NCBI GenBank assembly: GCA_007119095.1
Contig: SKQI01000057.1
Span: 1-5,466, forward strand
Source: Wenzhouxiangella sp.
GTDB taxonomy: Bacteria; Pseudomonadota; Gammaproteobacteria; Xanthomonadales; Wenzhouxiangellaceae
Reading direction: 5' to 3'
DNA: 5,466 nucleotides
Made by a program: the position numbers and the translations under genes. Within the stretch, counting starts at the first letter, position 1. Every line of letters starts with the position of its first letter. This document shows, piece after piece, positions 1 through 5,466 of this stretch. Below the pieces are notes generated by a model. It was not told the origin of the DNA. It was given only the letters and a program-made list of their open reading frames with translations, and did not search any database.

Positions 1-1564
1 CGAAGCGATTGGGGCCACCGCCGGTATCGGTACCAGGCCCCTCGAAGCGAAGCTCGTCGCGGCCGGGCAGATCCCAGAAATGCGTTGCTCCGATTTCACC
101 GACCAGGGCGACCTGGCTGGCGCCAACCCAGTTATTCGGGCCAATCAGATTGGTGAAAGTCACCTGAGCCTGGGAAACCTCACGCCGCTCGTAACCCGGA
201 ATGAACTCACCCGGGCCATATTCACCGAGCTGGCTGCGGAAACGCTCGTACTCTGCCGGCAGCACCGCATTCAACGGCGAGAGACCGGCAAACAGCAGCT
301 CGACATCGTCGATCTGGATGGGCAGGTTGTCGCGGTAGCTGACTTCGCCACCGATCGACCAGCCACCAATGTTGGTGTTGAAGCTCAGGCCGAACAGGTT
401 GATATCTTCCGGATACTCAACAATGACCCGACCGGTGGTGACATCGGGGCTGGTCACTGCTTGTCCCGATAGAACCGGCAAGCGGCTGTGGTAGCGCAGG
501 TAGAACAAACCGAATTCGGTATCGTTCAGTGCCGGCGCAAAGTAGCGGAACGCCAGCCCCCACTGACCGCCGTCCCGGGCATCGTTGTCTCTGGCGCGCG
601 GGAAGGCTGCCGTACAGCCAAGCGCAACCAGTTGCGGCGGCAGCGGCGCGCCGCCAGCGATGGTGGCATCAGATGCACCGAAATTACCGTTGATGCAAAC
701 TTCATCGTACAGATCAGTGTTTCGCACCGGCTGCGGCACCAGACCAAAGTTCAGCATGGCGTAACGACCGCCTGCCGTGGCAAAGTCATTGGTCGCGAAG
801 AAAGTACCTGAAGGCTCAGCCTCAACCGCTTCCCACTCGAACAGGGCAAGCGCTTCGACCGACAGGTTGTCGGTCAGTCCGATGCTGCCCCAAAGCATGT
901 TTTGCGGCAGGAAGGCATCGCGCAGCTCGGCACCAGCAGTGCGCAGGGCGGTGATGTCTACCGGGTTGATGGTGTTGATGCCACCAGCCAGGAAGGTGCT
1001 TTCACCCCAGCTCACCACCTGGCGACCCAATCGCAGGGAAAGGTTGCGGTCGGCGACATCGAAATCGCCGTAAACGAAGGCGTCGAGCAGGCGGGCACGC
1101 TGACCCACCCGGTCCTTGGCTCCGTCTGACAACTCATCCATGTTGTTGAGGGTGAAATCATGGAAGAAGTTGCCGCGGATAAAGGCGCCATACTGGCGGT
1201 AGCCGATATCAACCTCGGAGGTAATGCGAGCGGCGTTGAAAATCGGATCCCACTTGTCGAAGTTCAGGTTGCCGTCATCGGAGTTGGCCGAGAAGCGTCC
1301 GGGTGCTGCAATCTGTTGCTCCAGGGGAGCACCACCGATAGTCGGATTGAAGTGCGCCTTGGCAACCAGATCGTCATCCCGGCTCTGGGCTCGGAAGCCG
1401 ATACCGTAAGAGAGGGTGGTATCAACATTGATGCTGAGATCCCCCCGGCTGATATTCAGTGCATGGGCCTGGTTGGCAGTCAGCGCAAGACCGATGGCGC
1501 AAGCCAGCAGGCAGGGGCGCACGGTACGGGCCTTGGCACGATTAGTCATCTTGTTCCGTGTCAT
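1..1564 (-). CDS. DUF1302 family outer-membrane protein, C-terminus beyond window edge
   Basis: The frame is open from the ATG at 1564 to the window edge, giving 521 codons without a stop. Residues 1-35 form a Sec signal peptide: basic residues to about 16, a hydrophobic stretch 18-30, then AHA at 33-35 before Leu36. The family signature lies at about 177-238, with LRLGRQVVSWGESTF followed by GGINTINPVD, LRTAGAEL and a Leu-Pro turn near 220. This matches DUF1302 proteins, which are thought to be outer-membrane beta-barrels and often sit beside DUF1329 or lipid-related genes. Alternating, aromatic-rich segments such as FGLFYLRYHSRLP (351-363) fit barrel strands. Cys290 and Cys317 flank a loop-like insert and could form a disulfide. 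Family members usually have roughly 550-700 residues, so the final part is probably outside the window. The gene follows the lipase by 17 nt and is probably co-transcribed. The ATG at 1564 is preferred over the one at 1549 because it has the better ribosome-binding site. The molecular function of the family is not firmly established; lipid or ester transport is inferred from context. Confidence 0.88.
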   Translation of the reverse strand, partial: MTRNKMTNRAKARTVRPCLLACAIGLALTANQAHALNISRGDLSINVDTTLSYGIGFRAQSRDDDLVAKAHFNPTIGGAPLEQQIAAPGRFSANSDDGNLNFDKWDPIFNAARITSEVDIGYRQYGAFIRGNFFHDFTLNNMDELSDGAKDRVGQRARLLDAFVYGDFDVADRNLSLRLGRQVVSWGESTFLAGGINTINPVDITALRTAGAELRDAFLPQNMLWGSIGLTDNLSVEALALFEWEAVEAEPSGTFFATNDFATAGGRYAMLNFGLVPQPVRNTDLYDEVCINGNFGASDATIAGGAPLPPQLVALGCTAAFPRARDNDARDGGQWGLAFRYFAPALNDTEFGLFYLRYHSRLPVLSGQAVTSPDVTTGRVIVEYPEDINLFGLSFNTNIGGWSIGGEVSYRDNLPIQIDDVELLFAGLSPLNAVLPAEYERFRSQLGEYGPGEFIPGYERREVSQAQVTFTNLIGPNNWVGASQVALVGEIGATHFWDLPGRDELRFEGPGTDTGGGPNRF

Positions 1565-1574
1565 TGTCTTGTCT

Positions 1575-1580
1575 CTCCCT
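1575..1580 (-). promoter_or_regulatory. Shine-Dalgarno site of the DUF1302 gene
   Basis: AGGGAG on the minus strand ends 10 nt before the ATG at 1564; counted as GGGAGAG the gap is 8 nt. It starts immediately after the lipase stop codon (1582-1584), so the short gap between the genes is essentially this ribosome-binding site. This decides the start at 1564 over the in-frame ATG at 1549, which has only a weak purine stretch before it. Confidence 0.65.
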
Positions 1581-1581
1581 G

Positions 1582-3717
1582 TCAGTCGGTCTGGATCAAT
1601 GAGGTATCGCCAATCTGAACGGCGGCGCCGCCACTGGCAACCATGCTGGCTGCCTGGCCTTGCATTTCAGCCGTCGCGGCTGGCGAGGCAGCCGGACTGA
1701 GCAGAGAACCGTGGTCGCCGGCGATCATCCGAACCGCACCACGAATGCCCATTGGGTCAAGCGTTGATTCGACAATTGGGTCAAGACCCATGATGCGAAT
1801 CAGCGGCTCGGTACCCGCCAGGGGAGCACCATCAACCGCATTCGGCACAACCGCGTCACCAGCCACTTGCTGGAGCAAAATGGAGTTGGTAGCGGTTGCA
1901 CTCGCACCCCAATTGATCGGATCGGCAGAATCGATCACCGTTTGAGCAATCAACAGAAACTGGAAGTAGTCGGCCGAGAACGGTTCGACGCCAGCGGCGG
2001 CGAGACCATCGCGAATGACCGGACCGAAAGTATCGGACCCTGCCAACAGGTTGGCGATGCCGCCACCCGGAACCGACAGCACACCATTGCTCACGGTCGG
2101 CTCCACCGACAGGAACGGCACGCCGGACATGGCGCCAAGCGACAACCCAACGAAGTTGATATTGGAACCATCAAGATCACCCAGGCCATCTCCCGTCAAG
2201 TCAATGGAGGGGATATTGAGCGCCAGGATGGACAGGTCGGCCTGGGCCTGGCGCAGATTGTCACGCGCGGTCAGCAGGCTTTGCAGGTTGACGAAGTAGG
2301 TGCCTGAACCGTCCGGCTCCTCACCGCCTTCGAGGTTCAGGTCAAACGTCCGCTCGGAGGTGTTCGGCAGCGCAGCGAAAGGCGTATTGCCGACATAGAG
2401 CGGGCTGCTCAGGTCGGTGATTCCATGCAGTGGGAGGTCAATGGCGATGACCGCAAAACCAATCGAAGCCATGGTATCGGCCAAGGCCAGCATTTGGCTA
2501 CGGTCACCGGTAATGCCATGCTGGAAGATGGCTACCGGCCAGCCGGCACCCGGACGGCTGTGGCCGGACATCGCGTTAGGCACCGTCATCAGCACCGGAA
2601 CATTCAACCGCGCGGTCTCGACCGGCATCGGGTTGGCCACGGTGATATTCGTCGAATTCGGGTTCAACCCCAAGCCGTCGAAGGGCGGCATGTAGGCACC
2701 CGGGGCCGCTCGCCAGAATTCGGTCAGCGGCGCGATCGGGTTCTCCTCGGAGGGTACCCCCAGGTAATACGGCACTTCCATCACGCCAAGGTAGATGTCG
2801 GCAATGCCGGGAGATGCACCCGGCGGCAGCACATCGGCCGTGGTCAGGCAAACGCCGGGTGCCACGCAGGCCTGGGCCACCTGGGCCGAAGTCGGTTGAG
2901 CGGCCGAACGCACCACGCTAAGCACCGGGGAGATGGACTGGGTCGTTGCGGTGAACGACAGCACGATGTCATCGCGATTGATACCGACCGAGGTCGCCGC
3001 GGTTTCCTGGGCGCTGATCAACTGGCGTACCGGTTCCAGGGCTGCAGCGCTGGCGTTGTCAAGCAGCGGCTCGGTCGAAATGCCGCCCTCGGTAACCAGC
3101 GGCTCGGTCCGCTTGGCCAGGAAGTAGGTCTGGGCCGGGGTGGCCGGGTTGCCGTCGGTATCGAGAATACCGTTGGTAACCACCGCCATGTAGCCGGTCA
3201 TCTCCTGCAGGGGCCGCAGCGGAATGATGGCAACGGTGCGCCCGGTCGGATCAGTCGGGGCCACCGTGGCAAAGAAGTCCTGGCCGGGCACCAGCTCCCG
3301 GTTGATACCTTGCACCGCGATCGTGCCGAACACGAACTGAACCTCGAAGAAGCGCACGGTGCTGCCAGGCACCACGGTACTGGGGTCGACAGGGCCTGAG
3401 AAAGTAAAGCTCCAGGGGGCCGAAGTAGAGAACCCGTCCAGCGTACTCAAGGCCACGGCCGGATCGCCAAAATCGTTCGGATCGGCAACCGGAGGATTAA
3501 GCGTAAGGTCGGTGGAGCCGGACAGCAACAGGTTGTTTGGAAATGGCAACACGCCCGCAGCCGGATCGAACTGGGCGGTCATCAAGGCGGTTTGCGGTGA
3601 ACCGTCGGGCTGGCGAGCGGGCTCTTGCGGCGTAGCGCGGTCCACGCTGGAACTGCCGCCACAGCCGACCAGCCATAGCATAGACAGTACAAGGGCCAAG
3701 GACAGGCGTAACTTCAT
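1582..3717 (-). CDS. Pla-1/VolA-like lipoprotein lipase (alpha/beta hydrolase)
   Basis: This 711-residue protein begins with a lipoprotein signal peptide: a charged start, a hydrophobic stretch 5-17, and the lipobox LVGC with Cys19 as the lipidated residue. A Gly/Ser-rich tether follows. Residues about 45-205 resemble the N-terminal domain of bacterial virulence-factor lipases, with FDPAAGVLPFPNNLL at 50-64 and an Ig-like part ending in VVTNGILDTDGN (179-190). The hydrolase domain spans about 370-690. It has an oxyanion-hole HG at 400-401, the nucleophile elbow GLSLG at 524-528 (Ser526), a likely acid Asp621 in GDAVVPN, and His669 in GDHGS. All three triad residues are present, so it should be active on ester bonds of lipids; the exact substrate is not visible. 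The loop at 506-519 (Asp506, Asp510, Asp514, Asp516) looks like a calcium-type loop. Cys284 and Cys290 may pair. VolA of Vibrio, a surface lysophospholipase encoded beside FadL, is the best-known relative by layout. The start is fixed by an in-frame stop at 3751-3753 with no other start codon between, and by a strong ribosome-binding site. Confidence 0.9.
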   Translation of the reverse strand: MKLRLSLALVLSMLWLVGCGGSSSVDRATPQEPARQPDGSPQTALMTAQFDPAAGVLPFPNNLLLSGSTDLTLNPPVADPNDFGDPAVALSTLDGFSTSAPWSFTFSGPVDPSTVVPGSTVRFFEVQFVFGTIAVQGINRELVPGQDFFATVAPTDPTGRTVAIIPLRPLQEMTGYMAVVTNGILDTDGNPATPAQTYFLAKRTEPLVTEGGISTEPLLDNASAAALEPVRQLISAQETAATSVGINRDDIVLSFTATTQSISPVLSVVRSAAQPTSAQVAQACVAPGVCLTTADVLPPGASPGIADIYLGVMEVPYYLGVPSEENPIAPLTEFWRAAPGAYMPPFDGLGLNPNSTNITVANPMPVETARLNVPVLMTVPNAMSGHSRPGAGWPVAIFQHGITGDRSQMLALADTMASIGFAVIAIDLPLHGITDLSSPLYVGNTPFAALPNTSERTFDLNLEGGEEPDGSGTYFVNLQSLLTARDNLRQAQADLSILALNIPSIDLTGDGLGDLDGSNINFVGLSLGAMSGVPFLSVEPTVSNGVLSVPGGGIANLLAGSDTFGPVIRDGLAAAGVEPFSADYFQFLLIAQTVIDSADPINWGASATATNSILLQQVAGDAVVPNAVDGAPLAGTEPLIRIMGLDPIVESTLDPMGIRGAVRMIAGDHGSLLSPAASPAATAEMQGQAASMVASGGAAVQIGDTSLIQTD

Positions 3718-3725
3718 CGTGTTTT

Positions 3726-3731
3726 CTCCCC
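3726..3731 (-). promoter_or_regulatory. Shine-Dalgarno site of the lipase gene
   Basis: GGGGAG on the minus strand, 8 nt before the ATG at 3717. Strength and spacing are good, and it supports this ATG as the true start, which also puts the lipoprotein signal peptide at the very N-terminus. Confidence 0.7.
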
Positions 3732-3796
3732 GAAGCTTTAGCTTTGTGGTTTAGATACTGTCGGGTATGGTCGTGGCCGATCCCGACGCTTTTCGT

Positions 3797-3826
3797 ATGA
3801 TATGAACAAGTTCTCGAGATTTGCAA
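3797..3826 (-). promoter_or_regulatory. Candidate sigma-70-type promoter of the lipase-DUF1302 operon
   Basis: Read on the minus strand, TTGCAA (3821-3826, 4 of 6 to the -35 consensus) is followed after 18 nt by TATCAT (3797-3802, 5 of 6 to the -10 consensus). Transcription would begin near 3790, leaving a leader of about 70 nt before the lipase ATG. The spacer contains the 8-bp palindrome TCTCGAGA (3812-3819), which could bind a regulator. The local sequence is more AT-rich than the genes on either side, as expected for a promoter. This rests on consensus matching by eye only. Confidence 0.4.
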
Positions 3827-3888
3827 GCATCGTCTTGAAAAGACAGGCAGGAACCGTCAGCCCGGCCTGGACAAACTACCACGACCCG

Positions 3889-3911
3889 TTGACATTCCCG
3901 GCCCCTGTCAA
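3889..3911. repeat. Inverted repeat TTGACA-N11-TGTCAA, possible operator
   Basis: Two perfect 6-nt arms (3889-3894 and 3906-3911) are separated by 11 nt, so the arm centres are 17 bp apart. The site lies 86 nt before the transporter start and about 60 bp upstream of the candidate lipase promoter. TTGACA also equals a -35 consensus, but no acceptable -10 box lies 16-18 nt further on in either direction. A dimeric regulator site is therefore as plausible as a promoter element. Six-base arms can arise by chance, hence the low confidence. Confidence 0.3.
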
Positions 3912-3985
3912 AACCTGCCCATGCGCGCCCCTGGATTTGCGGTAAGCTTTAGAAAAACGGAAGCCGCACTCGAGGTGGCCAACGC

Positions 3986-3990
3986 GGGGA
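3986..3990 (+). promoter_or_regulatory. Shine-Dalgarno site of the NRAMP-like transporter
   Basis: GGGGA lies 6 nt before the ATG at 3997. It is a moderate match to the anti-Shine-Dalgarno sequence. An in-frame stop at 3943-3945, with no ATG or GTG between, makes 3997 the earliest start in this frame. Confidence 0.55.
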
Positions 3991-3996
3991 TCACAC

Positions 3997-5271
3997 ATGG
4001 ACGCAAGACAACATCCGCTGCGCGCTGCGCTTGGGCCGGGGTTGCTGATGGCCGGCGCCGCCGTCGGCGTCTCGCACCTTGTGCAATCGACCCGCGCCGG
4101 CGCTGATTACGGGCTCAGTCTGGTCATCGTGGTCATTCTGGCCTGTGCGCTGAAATACCCCTTCCTGGAATTCGGCCCACGCTACGCCGCAGCGACCGGC
4201 GAGAGCATGATTCGCGGCTACAAGCGCATGGGTGACTGGGCGCTGGGCCTGTTCGCCCTGCTGACCCTGGGGACGGCCTTCATCATCCAGGCCAGCGTCA
4301 CCCTGGTCACCGCCGGGCTGGCCGGCCTGGTGTTCGGTCTGGATGTCTCGGTTACCTACCTTTCGCTGGGCGTACTGGTCGCCTGCATCGCGGTACTCAC
4401 GGTTGGCCATTACCGCGGCCTGGACCTGCTGATGAAAGTGATCATGGGTGCCCTGGTGGTCTCCACCGTCGCCGCCGTTGCCCTGGCCTTTGGCACCGAA
4501 CCGGACTGGAGCGGCATGAGCCCGGTGGCCAATATCGATCAGCTCTGGACCGCAGCCGGCTTTGCCTTCTTGCTCGCCCTGCTCGGCTGGATGCCAATCC
4601 CGCTGGAGGTCACCGCCTGGCATTCCCTCTGGACCCTGGAGCGGGCCCGTCAGGCCGGACAGCCACCCAGCGTCCGCCATGCCGTGATCGATTTCCGGAT
4701 CGGCTACATCGGCGCAGCCGCACTGGCCGTCATGTTTGTCATCCTGGGTGCGCTGCTGCTGTATGGTTCCGAAGAACCGCTGCCGGCTTCGGCGGTGGCA
4801 TTCTCGGCCACGCTGGTCGAGCTCTACGTGGCCAGCCTCGGCGAGTGGGCTCGTCCGCTTATCGCCGTGGCCGCATTGACCACCATGTTCTCCACCACCC
4901 TGGCGGTGACCGATGCCTACCCGCGGGTCATTCGGGCCCTGATCGAAATTGGTGGCGTGGCTGACGAAGAAGACAAACTGGGCAACCTGCACCGCGCCCG
5001 CTATATCAGCGCTCTACTTGTCGTCACCATCGGCGCCCTGGTAGTCATCAATTATTTCGGCGAGCGCTTTACCACCATGATCGACTTCGCCACCACGGCT
5101 TCGTTCCTGGCTGCGCCCCTGCTTGCCTGGCTCAGCCTGAAGCTGGTCACCAGCCCCCACATGCCGGAGCAGCATCGTCCCGGCAAAGGCTTGAAGATGC
5201 TGGCCCAGGCCGGACTGATCTTCCTGATCGTGTTCTGTCTGATCTGGGTCGGCTGGCGCTTTTTTAGCTAG
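3997..5271 (+). CDS. NRAMP-superfamily transporter with non-canonical metal site
   Basis: This 424-residue inner-membrane protein has about eleven hydrophobic helices, near residues 13-40, 41-58, 82-113, 120-137, 143-165, 184-205, 236-257, 284-305, 335-353, 363-385 and 401-421. Length and helix count fit the NRAMP (SLC11/MntH) family. The N-terminal block GPGLLMAGAAVG (13-24) and the RAGADYGLSL block (33-42) align with helix 1 of NRAMP and the segment after it. NRAMPs carry proton-coupled Mn2+ or Fe2+ import. Here the helix 1 ligand motif DPGN reads GVSH (24-27), and the helix 6 motif MPH reads MPI (199-201), so only Met199 of the usual ligands remains. Classic Mn2+/Fe2+ transport is therefore doubtful, and the substrate cannot be named. 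It belongs to a divergent NRAMP-like branch that I recall from other bacterial annotations. The gene is divergent from the lipase operon with a 279-nt gap, and overlaps the convergent downstream gene by 8 nt. The family call is firm; the substrate is unknown. Confidence 0.87.
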   Translation: MDARQHPLRAALGPGLLMAGAAVGVSHLVQSTRAGADYGLSLVIVVILACALKYPFLEFGPRYAAATGESMIRGYKRMGDWALGLFALLTLGTAFIIQASVTLVTAGLAGLVFGLDVSVTYLSLGVLVACIAVLTVGHYRGLDLLMKVIMGALVVSTVAAVALAFGTEPDWSGMSPVANIDQLWTAAGFAFLLALLGWMPIPLEVTAWHSLWTLERARQAGQPPSVRHAVIDFRIGYIGAAALAVMFVILGALLLYGSEEPLPASAVAFSATLVELYVASLGEWARPLIAVAALTTMFSTTLAVTDAYPRVIRALIEIGGVADEEDKLGNLHRARYISALLVVTIGALVVINYFGERFTTMIDFATTASFLAAPLLAWLSLKLVTSPHMPEQHRPGKGLKMLAQAGLIFLIVFCLIWVGWRFFS

Positions 5272-5466
5272 CTGGCGAGATTTCACCACGGCCAAATATG
5301 GCCTCAGCCCGGGCATGAAATGTCTCCGGCGAGCAGTCGCGGGACAGCGCAGCCAGGGCTTGTTCACGCACCGTTCGCCACAGCGACTGGTCGCAGTACA
5401 GGCGCTGACAGGCGACGGCAAAGTCGGCGGCCTTGTCTGCAACCAGTAATTCTTTCTCGTGCTGCC
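5264..5466 (-). CDS. C-terminal fragment of a probable glycosyltransferase (GT-B type)
   Basis: Only the last 66 residues are in the window; the gene enters from the right edge and stops with TAA at 5264-5266. The visible tail begins with HEKELLVADKAADFA, then QRLYCDQSLWRTVREQAL, then a segment with SRDCSPETF. This order matches the end of group-1 (GT4-like) glycosyltransferases, where a LLVAD-x-P-x-x-FA stretch is followed by a helix with a 'L..D..LW..L...A' pattern and a final 'FS.E' segment. Such enzymes transfer sugars from nucleotide-sugar donors to polysaccharide or lipid acceptors. The catalytic residues and donor-binding Glu motif lie outside the window, so substrate and activity cannot be judged. 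The stop overlaps the stop of the convergent transporter gene. The call rests on a short, moderately conserved tail. Confidence 0.62.
   Translation of the reverse strand, partial: QHEKELLVADKAADFAVACQRLYCDQSLWRTVREQALAALSRDCSPETFHARAEAIFGRGEISPAS

Noticed and set aside
80..811. Plus-strand open frames in the left 800 bases
   Set aside because: They lie antisense to the DUF1302 gene, whose frame is continuous and carries the family signature. None has a recognisable domain.
2425..3399. Long plus-strand open frame of 324 codons inside the lipase gene
   Set aside because: It is opposite a gene with lipobox, triad and family motifs. Its translation is rich in Arg, His, Gly and Gln with no hydrophobic core or domain, typical of an antisense shadow in GC-rich DNA.
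3733..3952. Direct repeat AAGCTTTAG at 3733-3741 and 3944-3952, near both ends of the intergenic region
   Set aside because: A single 9-nt match within 280 bases is within chance expectation and has no matching spacing to the two starts.
3921..4106. Small plus-strand frame starting at 3921
   Set aside because: It overlaps the transporter start in another frame, has no good ribosome-binding site, and its product is a low-complexity Ala/Arg-rich peptide.
3991..4992. Minus-strand open frame of 333 codons opposite the transporter
   Set aside because: The translation is a low-complexity run of Gly, Gln, His and Asp, the mirror of a membrane protein read in reverse. The plus strand encodes a clear NRAMP fold.
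5290..5303. Hairpin GGCCA-AATA-TGGCC after the transporter, possible terminator
   Set aside because: The stem is only 5 bp, no T-tract follows on either strand, and it lies inside the coding tail of the convergent gene.
5014..5442. Minus-strand open frame of 142 codons over the 3' end of the transporter
   Set aside because: It is out of frame with the glycosyltransferase tail, lacks recognisable motifs, and mostly overlaps the transporter's last helices.

Overview
The window looks like a chromosomal segment of a GC-rich Gammaproteobacterium, plausibly a marine or halophilic one. The basis is the gene content: a Pla-1/VolA-like surface lipase lipoprotein, a DUF1302 outer-membrane protein and a divergent NRAMP-family transporter. 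Codon third positions are rich in G and C, and Shine-Dalgarno sites are purine-rich. The genus cannot be fixed from the sequence alone. No rRNA, tRNA, CRISPR array, insertion sequence or phage gene is visible.

Left block (positions 1-3717, minus strand): two genes read leftwards and look like one operon. The first is a complete 711-residue lipoprotein lipase of the alpha/beta-hydrolase fold (1582-3717). It has a lipobox and a full Ser-Asp-His triad. After 17 nt comes a DUF1302-family exported protein (start at 1564), which runs off the left edge with 521 codons visible. Pairing a surface lipase with an outer-membrane protein suggests a module that splits lipids or esters at the cell surface and moves the products across the outer membrane. 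That role is inferred.

Centre (3718-3996): a 279-nt divergent intergenic region. It holds a fair sigma-70-type promoter candidate for the lipase operon, with a TCTCGAGA palindrome in its spacer. It also holds a TTGACA-N11-TGTCAA inverted repeat that could be an operator. I found no convincing -10/-35 pair for the rightward gene.

Right block (3997-5466): a complete 424-residue, eleven-helix NRAMP-superfamily transporter reads rightwards. Its canonical metal-binding motifs are replaced: DPGN of helix 1 by GVSH, and MPH of helix 6 by MPI. Its stop codon overlaps by 8 nt the stop of a convergent minus-strand gene. The visible 66 C-terminal residues of that gene resemble the tail of a glycosyltransferase of the GT-B type.

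The points most worth following are the divergent metal site of the transporter and the lipase/DUF1302 pair.
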